Source: Frankia sp. RB7 (GTDB lineage: Bacteria; Pseudomonadota; Alphaproteobacteria; Rhizobiales; Xanthobacteraceae). From it: 57,056 bases of DNA. The DNA is taken from contig JAUEPE010000040.1 of assembly GCA_030403585.1 (NCBI GenBank), positions 1 through 57,056 on the forward strand, read 5' to 3'. The notes under the pieces are model-generated. The model made no database searches, was not told the origin of the DNA, and saw only the letters and a list, made by a program, of their open reading frames with translations. The number at the start of each line of letters is the position of its first letter. The stretch's first letter is position 1. The position numbers were made by a program, and so were the translations under genes. Below are positions 8,968-17,111 of the stretch, piece by piece.

Positions 8968-9942
8968 ATGACGCATGCCATTCGCTTTCACAAGACCGGC
9001 GGTCCGGAAGTCCTGGTCTGGGAGGAAGTCAACGTCGGCAAGCCGGGGCAGGGTGAGGCGCGCATTCGCCACACCGCTGTCGGTCTCAACTTCGTCGACA
9101 TCTACAACCGCTCAGGAGTGTATCCCGCGCCATTGCCGAGCGGGCTCGGCAGCGAGGCCGCGGGCATTGTCGAGGAGGTCGGGCCGGGCGTCACCGATCT
9201 GAAGCCGGGCGATCGCGTCGCCTATGGTGCATCACCGCTCGGCGCCTATTCCGAGGCGCGGCTGATCCCGGCCGACCGGCTGTTGAAGCTGCCTGACGGT
9301 GTCGACGACAAGACCGCGGCAGCAATGATGCTCAAGGGCCTCACCACGCAGTACCTAATCCGGCAGACTTATCGCGTGAAGGCCGGCGACACCATTCTGC
9401 TGCATGCGGCGGCCGGCGGCGTTGGTCTGATCCTGAGCCAGTGGGCAAAGCATCTCGGCGCGACCGTGATCGGCACGGTCAGCAGCGACGAGAAGGCAAA
9501 ACTCGCCAAGGCCCATGGCTGCGACCATGTCATCATCTACACCCGCGAGGATTTCGTGAAGCGGGTCGACGAGATCACCGGCGGCAAGAAGGTGCCGGTG
9601 GTCTATGATTCCGTCGGCAAGGACACGTTTCTGAAGTCGCTGGACTGCCTCGCGCCGCTCGGCGTCGCCGCGCTGTTCGGTGCGTCCTCCGGCGCGGTCG
9701 AGCCGCTCAATCTCGGCCTGCTCGCCCAGAAGGGCTCGCTCTACGTCACCCGCCCGACGCTGTTCACCTACGCCGCCAAGCGCGAAAGCCTGGTCGCGAT
9801 GGCGAACGAGCTGTTCGACGTCGTCAAGTCCGGTGCGGTCAAGATCGAAGTGCACCAGACCTACGCGCTGAAGGACGCCGCCAAGGCGCATGCCGATCTC
9901 GCCGCGCGCAAGACCACGGGATCGACCGTTCTGACGGTGTGA
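8968..9942 (+). CDS. qorA: NADPH:quinone oxidoreductase (zeta-crystallin type MDR)
   Basis: A 324-residue zinc-independent medium-chain dehydrogenase/reductase. The GroES-like domain covers about residues 1-125; the Rossmann motif HAAAGGVGLILSQ follows at about residue 145, and NADPH-binding features fit QOR. The motif VGLNFVDIYNRSGVYP is characteristic of quinone reductases of this branch. It would reduce quinones by one electron, or related enones, in the cytoplasm. The start at 8968 is supported by AAGGGAG 10 nt upstream; a longer frame begins at 8902 without such a site. It converges on the small gene ending at 9982. Confidence 0.88.
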   Translation: MTHAIRFHKTGGPEVLVWEEVNVGKPGQGEARIRHTAVGLNFVDIYNRSGVYPAPLPSGLGSEAAGIVEEVGPGVTDLKPGDRVAYGASPLGAYSEARLIPADRLLKLPDGVDDKTAAAMMLKGLTTQYLIRQTYRVKAGDTILLHAAAGGVGLILSQWAKHLGATVIGTVSSDEKAKLAKAHGCDHVIIYTREDFVKRVDEITGGKKVPVVYDSVGKDTFLKSLDCLAPLGVAALFGASSGAVEPLNLGLLAQKGSLYVTRPTLFTYAAKRESLVAMANELFDVVKSGAVKIEVHQTYALKDAAKAHADLAARKTTGSTVLTV

Positions 9943-9960
9943 TCTGCAACTCGACCGTGG

Positions 9961-9981
9961 CGCAGGCGGCTTAGGCCTGCG
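9961..9981. terminator. Possible bidirectional hairpin between convergent genes
   Basis: CGCAGGC and GCCTGCG form a 7-bp stem with a 7-base loop between the stop codons of the quinone reductase and the convergent small gene. There is no long T-run, so termination activity is uncertain. Confidence 0.35.
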
Positions 9982-10257
9982 TCACGCTTTCTCGTGCTTG
10001 CGCTGGTCGCGGGCGTGATCGTGGCGGATCGCCTGGAGGTCGACATCTTCAGGCGGGATCTGGGGAAGGGCGGCCTCGGCCAGGATGGCTTCGGTCACGT
10101 CTTCGACCGAATTCTCCGCGATTTCGTGGATGAATGAGATGTTCTGGTACTCGCCCGAGGTGATGCGGGAGATGACCTCGCGCCTTGTGATCTCGGGGTC
10201 GACGATCGCCTCGCGACCGCGCCGCCCGTAATCGATCATCACGACGAAATACTGCAT
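9982..10257 (-). CDS. Small hypothetical protein under S24-repressor-type operator
   Basis: A 91-residue soluble protein beginning MQYFVVMIDYGRRGREA, acidic in the middle and ending in a His/Arg/Lys-rich tail. I know no function; similar short proteins seem to accompany phage-like regulators in rhizobia. The ATG at 10257 is preferred over a TTG at 10281. Its predicted promoter (TTGACT, 17 bases, AATACT at 10327-10299) has a perfect 15-bp operator TTCCG-N5-CGGAA within the spacer, matching two sites upstream of the S24 repressor gene. It is therefore probably repressed by that protein, whose gene ends 100 nt upstream on the same strand. Confidence 0.65.
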   Translation of the reverse strand: MQYFVVMIDYGRRGREAIVDPEITRREVISRITSGEYQNISFIHEIAENSVEDVTEAILAEAALPQIPPEDVDLQAIRHDHARDQRKHEKA

Positions 10258-10298
10258 GAAACGATCCTGCCGCGCATCCAAGGTCGGATGCGCGGCAG

Positions 10299-10327
10299 AG
10301 TATTTCCGAAAAACGGAATTAAGTCAA
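10299..10327 (-). promoter_or_regulatory. Predicted promoter with S24-repressor operator
   Basis: On the minus strand a -35 box TTGACT (10327-10322) and a -10 box AATACT (10304-10299) are separated by 17 bases. The spacer contains TTCCG-AAAAA-CGGAA read on the plus strand (10304-10318), a perfect inverted repeat. The first ten bases, TTGACTTAAT, are identical to those of the promoter at 11051. A second, weaker repeat (TTTCGAT...ATCGGAA) lies at 10334-10349. Confidence 0.55.
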
Positions 10328-10357
10328 GTCAGGTTTCGATAAATCGGAAAATCGTGC

Positions 10358-10966
10358 CTACCGGCCCTTCTTGCGGGGACGGGCCGACTTGGCGCGCAGT
10401 CGCTCCAGCTGGCCCTTGGGCATGGAGAGGCAGATCTCTCCGACCCAGTCGAGCTTGACGCCGACGATCGGCTTGGCGTTGAAGCTGTTGAGATTGACGA
10501 CGGACGGAGTTTTCCCGCGCTCGATGGTCTTCAAATAGCGTTCACCGGTCTTGAGCCGGACCACGGCCTCTTCGCCGTAGAAGCTCGACAGCGGATGGTG
10601 CTGGTCCTTGTAGACCACGATCACGTCGCCGCTTTCGTATTTGGGCAGCATCGAATCGCCCAGGATCTCAAAGGCGACGGTTTCTTCCATGATCGGGAAG
10701 GGCAGCGCGATGTCGCCGAGCCCCTCCGGCGGAACCTGCTCGAAATCCGGCTCGATCACCGCGCCGGCGCCGACGCGACCCATGATCGGTGCGAGGTTCA
10801 GTTCGAGATATTGCATGATCGGAATAATTTCCGAGGCCTTCACCAGGCGTTCGCCACCGAGGATTTCCGACACCGCGCCCGGGCGCACGCCCATCGCCGC
10901 GGCCAGCCCGCCCTTGCTCTTGCCCGTCTTCTCCAGGCCCCGTTCGATCATCGCAGCGTCCAACAT
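10358..10966 (-). CDS. S24-family (LexA/C2-type) helix-turn-helix repressor
   Basis: A 202-residue phage-type repressor. An HTH_XRE-like domain covers about residues 8-58 (GGLAAAMGVRPGAVSEILGG). The linker contains Ala67-Gly68, a candidate self-cleavage bond, and the C-terminal S24 peptidase fold has the nucleophile Ser105 in LGDSMLP and a Lys in RYLKTI (Lys146) as base. This architecture is known in repressors that cleave themselves when RecA is activated; whether this one does is not shown. The ATG at 10966 has GAGGGA upstream. It is divergent from a GcrA paralogue, and matching 15-bp inverted repeats occur in its own promoter, in that of the GcrA gene and in that of the small gene downstream. 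Confidence 0.85.
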   Translation of the reverse strand: MLDAAMIERGLEKTGKSKGGLAAAMGVRPGAVSEILGGERLVKASEIIPIMQYLELNLAPIMGRVGAGAVIEPDFEQVPPEGLGDIALPFPIMEETVAFEILGDSMLPKYESGDVIVVYKDQHHPLSSFYGEEAVVRLKTGERYLKTIERGKTPSVVNLNSFNAKPIVGVKLDWVGEICLSMPKGQLERLRAKSARPRKKGR

Positions 10967-10999
10967 GGTGATTCCCTCGATTGCCCAAGGCTCCGCCTC

Positions 11000-11028
11000 T
11001 TGTAATCCGAAATTCGGAATTGATGCAA
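11000..11028 (-). promoter_or_regulatory. Predicted promoter/operator of the S24 repressor gene
   Basis: On the minus strand a -35-like TTGCAT (11028-11023), 17 bases and a -10-like TTACAA (11005-11000) can be read. The operator at 11005-11019 (ATCCG-AAATT-CGGAA) fills the spacer and differs by one base from the perfect site at 10304-10318. This placement predicts negative autoregulation. Confidence 0.5.
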
Positions 11029-11050
11029 TTATGAATATCAGAATTATTGC

Positions 11051-11079
11051 TTGACTTAATATTCGGAATAACGGAATGT
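11051..11079 (+). promoter_or_regulatory. Predicted promoter/operator of the GcrA paralogue
   Basis: TTGACT (11051-11056), 17 bases and GAATGT (11074-11079) form a rightward promoter. The operator TTCGG-AATAA-CGGAA (11062-11076) lies between the boxes, again one mismatch from the perfect site. The predicted start would leave a leader of about 43 nt before the ATG at 11129. Confidence 0.5.
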
Positions 11080-11128
11080 ATGCTCCGCCTCCGGATCGTG
11101 CGATCGGGGCGCATCACAGGACAGCAGC

Positions 11129-11662
11129 ATGGAACCGGGCCATTGGTCGTCGGAGCATTCCGACGCGCTACGCGACTATTTTTTCAAGGGATTGTCATAT
11201 GCCGAGATCGGAAGGGAGATTAACGCAAGGTTTGGAACGGCTTACACGCGCAATGCGGTGGTCGGGCGCGCCAAGCGGCTCGGGCTGGCCGAGCCCGAAC
11301 GGATGACGAGCCCATCGATCTTGCCGTCCTTGCCGGGCGAGCCCGGTCCGCTCTCGCCGCCTCGTGTTGCAATACCCGGCCTGAACCTGCCGCCGCCATC
11401 GGCACTGAAGCCGGCCAATCCGGTCCAATTGCGCTGCGTCGGTGTCCGGCCGCGACTGATCACGCTGCTCGAGCTCGAGCGAGGCGATTGCCGCTATCCC
11501 TACGGTGGTGACCATGAGGGAGAGGAGATCGGGTTCTGCGGTCACCCGCGCCAGCCCGGCTCGAGCTATTGCGCGCCGCATGCGCATTTGACCCGCGGTC
11601 CCGGAGCAGTGTCCGGCCGTACCGCCGGCGCCGCCGTGCTGAGGCTGGTCTCCGCCGCCTGA
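11129..11662 (+). CDS. gcrA-like: GcrA-family cell-cycle regulator paralogue
   Basis: A 177-residue protein with the two hallmarks of GcrA. The N-terminal helix-turn-helix carries the TRNAVVGRAKRLGL motif (residues about 41-54), and the C-terminal block around LLELERGDCRYPY and FCGHPRQPGSSYC matches the RNA-polymerase sigma70-contacting domain, with the Cys residues conserved. GcrA proteins bind RNA polymerase and activate promoters carrying methylated GANTC sites. Because it is divergent from an S24 repressor and shares its operators, I infer a phage-derived or prophage-domesticated paralogue, not the housekeeping GcrA. It is followed after 39 nt by another regulatory-looking gene, probably in the same operon. 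Confidence 0.85.
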   Translation: MEPGHWSSEHSDALRDYFFKGLSYAEIGREINARFGTAYTRNAVVGRAKRLGLAEPERMTSPSILPSLPGEPGPLSPPRVAIPGLNLPPPSALKPANPVQLRCVGVRPRLITLLELERGDCRYPYGGDHEGEEIGFCGHPRQPGSSYCAPHAHLTRGPGAVSGRTAGAAVLRLVSAA

Positions 11663-11701
11663 CCAGCCCCCTTCTCAATTCGGTTTGCAAGGAGTTTTCG
11701 A

Positions 11702-12265
11702 GTGGCACGTGCCAGACGCAATATGTCCTACAAATTGACCGGGCTTCACGACCGCCGATCGCGCGACCTGCCGTTCAACGCAGTATTGGCGGAGGTCGTG
11801 GTCGACAATCCCCTGGCGCTCGATCTGGACGAGAAGATCGTGGCGATGCGGTCGATCCGCAACGATCCGCTCGGCCGGCTGCAGGCGCACCACCAGATCG
11901 ACGAGGCGCAATATCGGGGTGGCCGCGCCTACCAGAACGACTGGGAGCGGGCGGAGCGGGGCCCTCAGGCCATGGATCCAACCCGCGAATATGTCGATGG
12001 CGCGCGCTCCCGCGAGCCTATCACCGAGAGCCAGCGTCAGGCCGTGTTGCGGCTGAACCGGGTCGAACATGAGCTCGGCACCGACGGTGCCGCGCTGGTG
12101 CATGACGTATTGGTGCTCGGCCTGACCATGGACCAGATCGGGCAGCGACGCGCTGTCCGCACCCAGCGCTGGAACGACTATTTCGCCCGGCGCTTTCGCG
12201 AATGCCTCGATCGGCTGGCGCTGGTCTACGGCTTTGCGACGGATGCATCGGCGCGGCGCCGCTGA
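11702..12265 (+). CDS. DUF6456-like protein, possible DNA-binding regulator
   Basis: A 187-residue basic protein starting at a GTG with AAGGAG 7 nt upstream. The C-terminal 70 residues (from about LTESQ-like ITESQRQAVLRL through RRFRECLDRLALVYGFA) resemble a helical DNA-binding domain seen in phage and alphaproteobacterial proteins (DUF6456, from memory). It follows the GcrA paralogue by 39 nt and ends at a strong intrinsic terminator, so both form the rightward operon under the S24 repressor. A role like that of phage late or early regulators is an inference from context. Confidence 0.6.
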   Translation: MARARRNMSYKLTGLHDRRSRDLPFNAVLAEVVVDNPLALDLDEKIVAMRSIRNDPLGRLQAHHQIDEAQYRGGRAYQNDWERAERGPQAMDPTREYVDGARSREPITESQRQAVLRLNRVEHELGTDGAALVHDVLVLGLTMDQIGQRRAVRTQRWNDYFARRFRECLDRLALVYGFATDASARRR

Positions 12266-12272
12266 ACGGGGC

Positions 12273-12301
12273 TGCCGGCGGCTTCCGCCGCCGGCATTTT
12301 T
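12273..12301 (+). terminator. Intrinsic terminator of the GcrA-paralogue operon
   Basis: A perfect 10-bp stem (TGCCGGCGGC and GCCGCCGGCA) with a TTCC loop is followed by five T residues, 8 nt after the stop codon of the DUF6456-like gene. Confidence 0.85.
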
Positions 12302-12311
12302 CTGAAGCTCG

Positions 12312-12668
12312 TCACGGATGCGGCATGATCTGGTAGGGGCTGGTGTAGGGCTCGACACGGAGCGAGGCGTTGGCCAGCAGTCCGATCTTGGCGGTTGGCG
12401 CCTGCTGCATCTCACCGTTCTGTCCGCGATGCACGTTGTACTGCCAGACGGTGAGGTCGCCCTTCTGCGCCAGTGCGTGCGCGACCGCGCTCGCATCATT
12501 GCCGCCGAGCGCCTGTAGCTCCTCGGGCGATAGCCCGACGATGATCTCGTCCTTGATCGTGACGATCTTGAAAAGGTTCATTTTGGTCTCCTGCGCCCAT
12601 GCGCCCTGTGTCGAGAGTGTAAGAAGCGCAGTCGCGGCGCCCTTGATGAGATCGCAGCGAGAAAGCAT
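12312..12668 (-). CDS. Secreted hypothetical protein
   Basis: A 118-residue protein with a Sec-type signal peptide (about residues 1-25, ending TQGAWA-Q). The mature part is short, with a mixture of beta-strand-like segments (IVTIKDEIIVGLSPEEL) and no recognised domain. The ATG at 12668 is preceded by AAGGACGAAGG. It is convergent to the regulatory operon whose terminator lies just downstream. Presumably periplasmic; function unknown. Confidence 0.65.
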   Translation of the reverse strand: MLSRCDLIKGAATALLTLSTQGAWAQETKMNLFKIVTIKDEIIVGLSPEELQALGGNDASAVAHALAQKGDLTVWQYNVHRGQNGEMQQAPTAKIGLLANASLRVEPYTSPYQIMPHP

Positions 12669-13314
12669 GCCTTCGTCCTTTGGTGCTGACGCGCGCCCGA
12701 ATCAAACAGTCCATCAGCCATGGCGCCCGTGATCTGCGTGGCCGTTTCGCAACCGCTTGGTCGTACGATCTTGAACAGCGGTTCACGAAGCGGAAATATC
12801 GGGAGTTCGCTCGGCTTCGCCGGGACGCTGGAAATCGGCTGCGAGATCGACGTTCATTTCGTGGGCGATGCAACCGCCGAAATCTGACTCAACGATTACG
12901 TGTATGCTCTGAAGAAGCGCTGGTCCGTGGCTGCCGATTTCCGATCACGCCGGAAACAACGCGAAACGTTGGTCGAATTGACAGCGATCGGGGCCGTGTG
13001 GTGACTGATTGCTGCTTCTTGACGCAGGTGGGTGACGGCGGCGCGTATTCCTGATATCCGGAATTGCCTTAGCACGATGCCGACGAAGCATCGCTAAGTC
13101 CTACGGTTTGGCTTGATCGAGGGGTTGTTCCTTGCCATAATTGCAACTTCTCGGGTCGGGCCAAGTCTGTCCGGAAGTGCAGCTCAGCGTGCCAACCTGC
13201 TGAGGTGTTCCGACTCTAGAGTTCGTCGTCGCCGTGGCGTTCGGTGACGGCATCCGGTTCTTGATCGGGCTCCCGATGTCCGACCCGAAGGGCCGATCCT
13301 GTCATAGGTGCGAG
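12669..13314. other. Gene-free stretch of about 640 bases
   Basis: Open frames here (for example 12680-13054 on the plus strand) encode very Arg-rich low-plausibility proteins, lack ribosome-binding sites and look like out-of-frame readings. I saw no RNA gene, repeat or clear promoter. A decayed gene is possible but could not be identified. Confidence 0.4.
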
Positions 13315-13500
13315 ATGAAAAACCTCAATTTCGCGGCTGAATTGCATCTCAAGCTCGGCGCACCCGCGAACGGTACCGTCGAAAGCCTCCGCCTGCTGCG
13401 CGCCTTTCTCAAGCTCGCTCCCCGGCAGCGCTTTGAGGTCATCAAGCTCGTCGAAGACCTCGTCACCGACGAGACCATCCTCGAACACCCGCTGTCTTGA
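13315..13500 (+). CDS. Small hypothetical protein
   Basis: A 61-residue helical protein beginning MKNLNFAAELHLKLG. The pattern of hydrophobic residues (LRLLRAFLKLAPRQRFEVIKLVEDL) suggests two amphipathic helices. An upstream in-frame ATG at 13276 would add 13 residues with a CHRC motif, but it has no ribosome-binding site. No family was recognised. Confidence 0.5.
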   Translation: MKNLNFAAELHLKLGAPANGTVESLRLLRAFLKLAPRQRFEVIKLVEDLVTDETILEHPLS

Positions 13501-13645
13501 GCCCGGCCACGGGCCGACATTACGCTTTGTCCATCTTTCCGGCCGGAGACGGACCGCCAACTGGCGGCCATTGCTGGCGCTTGCCCGCTAGAAGGCGGGG
13601 CGACAAATGTGGTAATCAGTCAGGAAAAAGAGGGAGGAGTGCACC

Positions 13646-13987
13646 ATGATCGAACCGAAGCTCGAAGTTCCGGCCGAACTGCGCGACCTGGCTGAGAAAA
13701 CCATCGACCAAGCTGAGAAGGCATTCGGCATGTTTTTCGATGCCGCCACCAAGTCGATGTCGTCGGTCCCGGGGGCTGGCGCGGACGTGTCCAAGCAGGC
13801 GCTCGCCTTCACGGAGCAGAACATGAAGGCGGCGTTCGAGCACGCTCGCAAGCTGGTTCACGCAACCGATGTTCAGGAAGCGATGCGGATCCAGTCCGAA
13901 TTCTTGCGCAGCCAGTTCACCAATGCCGGCGATCACATGCGCCAGATGACCGGCAATTTCATGCAGCCCGGCAAGGGCAAGTCCTGA
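13646..13987 (+). CDS. phaP: Phasin family protein
   Basis: A 113-residue amphipathic, helical protein of the Phasin_2 type. Phasins coat polyhydroxyalkanoate granules and limit their size. The central segment with AFTEQNMKAAFEHARKLVHA and a hydrophobic-Ala/Gln pattern is characteristic, and the length matches short rhizobial phasins. GGGAGGAG precedes the ATG. The 3' end is odd: the last 16 bases, including the stop, are tandemly duplicated just after the gene. Confidence 0.85.
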   Translation: MIEPKLEVPAELRDLAEKTIDQAEKAFGMFFDAATKSMSSVPGAGADVSKQALAFTEQNMKAAFEHARKLVHATDVQEAMRIQSEFLRSQFTNAGDHMRQMTGNFMQPGKGKS

Positions 13988-14003
13988 CAAGGGCAAGTCC
14001 TGA
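13972..14003 (+). repeat. Perfect 16-bp tandem duplication over the phasin stop codon
   Basis: CAAGGGCAAGTCCTGA occurs twice head to tail (13972-13987 and 13988-14003). The first copy ends with the phasin stop codon, the second is untranslated. A replication-slippage duplication is likely. Confidence 0.9.
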
Positions 14004-14209
14004 TTATAAAAGGCGTCGTCGTCTGCTTACAAATTGATCTTGCGCAGTGACGCGCTGCGCATTTCAATTCTGGTGCAGGTCCATGATGGGCCACCGGATG
14101 AACTTAATCCGCCGTCCGTCATCCTTTCTGCTGATCCCTGTCGGTTCACCCGGCAGGGATTTGCATTTCGGGGCATGGAGCTGCGTTGATCTGCCGCACA
14201 GAATCCCGG

Positions 14210-15040
14210 TTAGTAGTCGCCGGGATTCATGATCATCGGAGAACTCGTATCGGCCGGCGCGAGCGCGCTGCTGGCGCTGTCGCGCAGGAAGCGGTCAAGT
14301 GTCGCTTGGATCTTCTCCTTGACCGAGTCGGGCCCGCGATCGCTCATCTCGGTATGCTGCGCACCGGTTGGAATGATGTCGATGCCGCGCGCCTTGGCCT
14401 CTTCGGGCGTCGGGAGCACGCCGGGGTCGGTCTGGAAATGCGGATCCTTGGAGCGGAACGACAGGATCTTCATGCGGTCGTTGAGCACGAAGGGCACCCT
14501 GAGATTGTCGAGCGTGATCACCTTCGACACGAGCTCGGGATGCTGCTGGGCGACATACATCGAGACGTCGCCTCCATTGGAATGACCGACCAGCGTGATG
14601 TGATCGTAGTCAGCGTTCTCCTGCTGCCCCTTCAACGTGTTCAGCACGTAGAGGATGTTGGCCTCGCAACGCATATAGACCTCGCGCCGGCCGACATATG
14701 GCTGGCCGACATGGGTCATCAGGGGCGGATCGCTCGGCAGGTCCTGCTGGACGCTGGCAACGAGATAGCCGCGCGCGGCAAGCACGTTGGCGAGGAAGGA
14801 GTACTCGGTGGCCTTGACCGTGTTGCCGTTGCTGATGATGGCGACCGGAAGCTTCCAGAGACCGAGATTGGCCTTGGTCTCGTAGTCGCGCCGCACCGCG
14901 ATCTCGACCGAGATCGGCCGCTGACGCGCGGCGTCGAACAAGGACAGCATCTCGTGGCGGATCGCGAACTTGCTGACGACGACATACTGGCCCGCCGCGA
15001 GGACGCAGAGAAAAGCCAGGATTGCAAACACCCTCTTCAT
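14210..15040 (-). CDS. Secreted alpha/beta hydrolase
   Basis: A 276-residue hydrolase with an N-terminal signal peptide or anchor (about residues 1-20). The nucleophile elbow is GHSNGG (Ser154), an acid residue may lie in the TLDNLR region, and a candidate catalytic His is in GAQHTEM near residue 234. The fold and loop arrangement resemble dienelactone-hydrolase or chlorophyllase-like secreted esterases. The substrate is unknown. It stands alone on the minus strand, about 140 nt upstream of the TpsB gene's 3' end. Confidence 0.7.
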   Translation of the reverse strand: MKRVFAILAFLCVLAAGQYVVVSKFAIRHEMLSLFDAARQRPISVEIAVRRDYETKANLGLWKLPVAIISNGNTVKATEYSFLANVLAARGYLVASVQQDLPSDPPLMTHVGQPYVGRREVYMRCEANILYVLNTLKGQQENADYDHITLVGHSNGGDVSMYVAQQHPELVSKVITLDNLRVPFVLNDRMKILSFRSKDPHFQTDPGVLPTPEEAKARGIDIIPTGAQHTEMSDRGPDSVKEKIQATLDRFLRDSASSALAPADTSSPMIMNPGDY

Positions 15041-15183
15041 GGTTCCGTCTCAATCACTTTCGACTGAACATGGCTATTGAAAACTCACGGATCGAGCGAT
15101 CGTGAGCACGTTACGGGATTAAATTTAGGCAAGTCTGTGAGGAGGGTCCCAAAAAGGCTATCCACCCGTCGAGCTGGGCGGGG

Positions 15184-16980
15184 CTAGCGGCAGCCGCCTC
15201 TGCCGCGTTCCGGGCAAAGCCTGAACGCGCTCGACAGGGTGAACAGCAACCGAGGGCTGCGGCGCTCATTGTCCGGCGCCCGGTAGCTCAAGGGCACGGC
15301 CACGCCGAAATCGGCCTGGAGGTCGTCCCACAGGAAGAACCGCATGCCGGCGCCGGCCGACGTCAGCGCCAGGCCTTCGCTGAGCCGGTAACCGTCGTTC
15401 CAGACTGCGCCGGCGTCGCCGAAGGCGTAGAGTTCATAGCCGCTCCAATAGCGGAAATTGAGCTTCTGGTCGAAGCGAACTTCGAATGAGCCGGCAAGGC
15501 CGTTGTCGCCGCTGATCTCGGCCGCACCATAGCCGCGGCCGAAGGCTGCGCCGCCGAGATAGAATTGCTGCGAGGTGAACAGCGGCCGCGACGCGGTCTG
15601 GCTCGCCGCGGACAGCTTGAGCGACCAGGCGTCGTTGAGCGTCTGGTAGTGCGTGAACCAGAAATTCAGCACCGAGAAATTCGCGGAACCGCCATCGCGC
15701 GACAACAGATCGTCGTCGAAATGCGAGGCGCCGAAGACGTCGAGGCCCTGGCGGAAGGTCAGCGTCGCGTAGTTTGTGCCGCTGAAGCGATCCTGCAGCC
15801 GGTAATCGGCGGTCAGGCTCGCGGTCCTGATATGGTCGTTGTAATACGGGCCGTAGAGATCGTGCTCCGACACGTTGCTGAAGGTCCCGGCTATGGTGAG
15901 CGTCAGTCCCGACGATTGCGACATGAAGGGCACGCTGCTGGCCCGCACCTCGAAGGCCTCCGTTGTGGTGATGTCGCTGTCGAGACGGCGCGCGTCGCCC
16001 GGCCGGACTGCGCTGTAGAGAACGGAGGCGCCGAGGCGTACGCCTTCGACGCCGACCGGTGCGTCATAGGACAGCCGCGCGAAGCCGAGCTCGCGCGGAT
16101 CATTGGCAATCGTCGACAGGTTCGCCGCGAGCGTGTCGCCGGGCGTGAGGTAGGAGTTGAAGGCGCCCGTCGCATAGGTCTGCCATGGGCCGACCGACGA
16201 CGAGCCGAGATTGTCCAGGCCGAACGAGGTGAAGACGTGCCAGGTCTTCAGATAGACGGTGAGGCGGAAGCGACCGGTTGCACCGCCGATCTCCTCCAGC
16301 GCGGTATCGGTGATGCGAACGCCCGGCCTGGCATTGATGAGGAAGAGCTGGCGTTCGAGCGTTGCCAGGCGCGACGGCTGCTCGGCCAGGACCGGTCCGA
16401 GCATCGGCCTCACGCCGAACTGCTCGGCGCCATCGCCCTTCAGATCGGCTTGCACGATCGCGCCTTCGATCATCTGGATCCTGACGCGGCCATCGGCGAT
16501 GTCCTGCGGCGGCACGATGGCCCGACTGAGATGGAAGCCGTCGGCACGGTAGAGATCGCTGATCGCGCCGGCGATCGCAGCGAGGTCGCCTTGTGAGACC
16601 TTCTTGCCGAGATAGGGCTGGTAGAGGGCGGCGATGCGATCGTGGGAGATGACGTGGGCGCCGCTGACGTTGATGCCGCGCAGCACGAATTGCGGCTTGG
16701 TATCGCCGCCCATGTTCGGCTGGCCGACCGAGGGCAGCTTCACCGGAGGCCGGCTCAACGTTTCCTGATCGGACTGGTTTTCAAAATACTTCTCGGGCTG
16801 CCGCGGATCGAAGCCCGGCTGGTTCGCCTGCTGCGCGAGCGCTGGCCAGTTTCCCGTATATGTCGCTCCGAAAAGCAGGAGAGCTGCCGCGAAATACCGT
16901 CCCGCCAAGGCTCGCGAAGGCCCCTCTCGGTAGTTCAACGGAGAGGGGCGCCGGAGCACGTAAGGAATCGTTAGCCGCAT
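15184..16980 (-). CDS. TpsB/ShlB-type outer-membrane transporter
   Basis: A 598-residue outer-membrane protein. After an unusually long leader (cleavage probably near residue 50, ALAQQ), a POTRA_2 domain is seen at about residues 100-180 (DRIAALYQPYLGKKVSQGDL and VRIQMIEGAIVQ), followed by a beta-barrel rich in alternating aromatic strands that ends in an outer-membrane C-terminus. This is the channel of two-partner secretion systems, which exports a TpsA exoprotein. No TpsA-like gene lies in the window; instead it is divergent from a FecR-domain protein gene. The start at 16980 has no clear ribosome-binding site, so the exact N-terminus is uncertain. Confidence 0.85.
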   Translation of the reverse strand: MRLTIPYVLRRPSPLNYREGPSRALAGRYFAAALLLFGATYTGNWPALAQQANQPGFDPRQPEKYFENQSDQETLSRPPVKLPSVGQPNMGGDTKPQFVLRGINVSGAHVISHDRIAALYQPYLGKKVSQGDLAAIAGAISDLYRADGFHLSRAIVPPQDIADGRVRIQMIEGAIVQADLKGDGAEQFGVRPMLGPVLAEQPSRLATLERQLFLINARPGVRITDTALEEIGGATGRFRLTVYLKTWHVFTSFGLDNLGSSSVGPWQTYATGAFNSYLTPGDTLAANLSTIANDPRELGFARLSYDAPVGVEGVRLGASVLYSAVRPGDARRLDSDITTTEAFEVRASSVPFMSQSSGLTLTIAGTFSNVSEHDLYGPYYNDHIRTASLTADYRLQDRFSGTNYATLTFRQGLDVFGASHFDDDLLSRDGGSANFSVLNFWFTHYQTLNDAWSLKLSAASQTASRPLFTSQQFYLGGAAFGRGYGAAEISGDNGLAGSFEVRFDQKLNFRYWSGYELYAFGDAGAVWNDGYRLSEGLALTSAGAGMRFFLWDDLQADFGVAVPLSYRAPDNERRSPRLLFTLSSAFRLCPERGRGGCR

Positions 16981-17111
16981 GATTTTTCATAGTTTTTTAT
17001 GGTCAATGAAAGGTTAATGGGGCCGTTAGATTTGCCGGTTCCGGCTAATGGGATGTTGAGTGATTTCGGATACGCCTCAGGTTCCGGCTGAACCGCGGAC
17101 TGAGGATTGTC

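Noticed and set aside
11129..12265. A complete prophage around the GcrA paralogue
   Set aside because: No integrase, terminase, capsid or tail genes are visible; only a regulatory remnant is supported.
12680..13054. Plus-strand open frame of 124 codons
   Set aside because: Very Arg-rich, no ribosome-binding site, no family resemblance; looks like random open frame in G+C-rich DNA.
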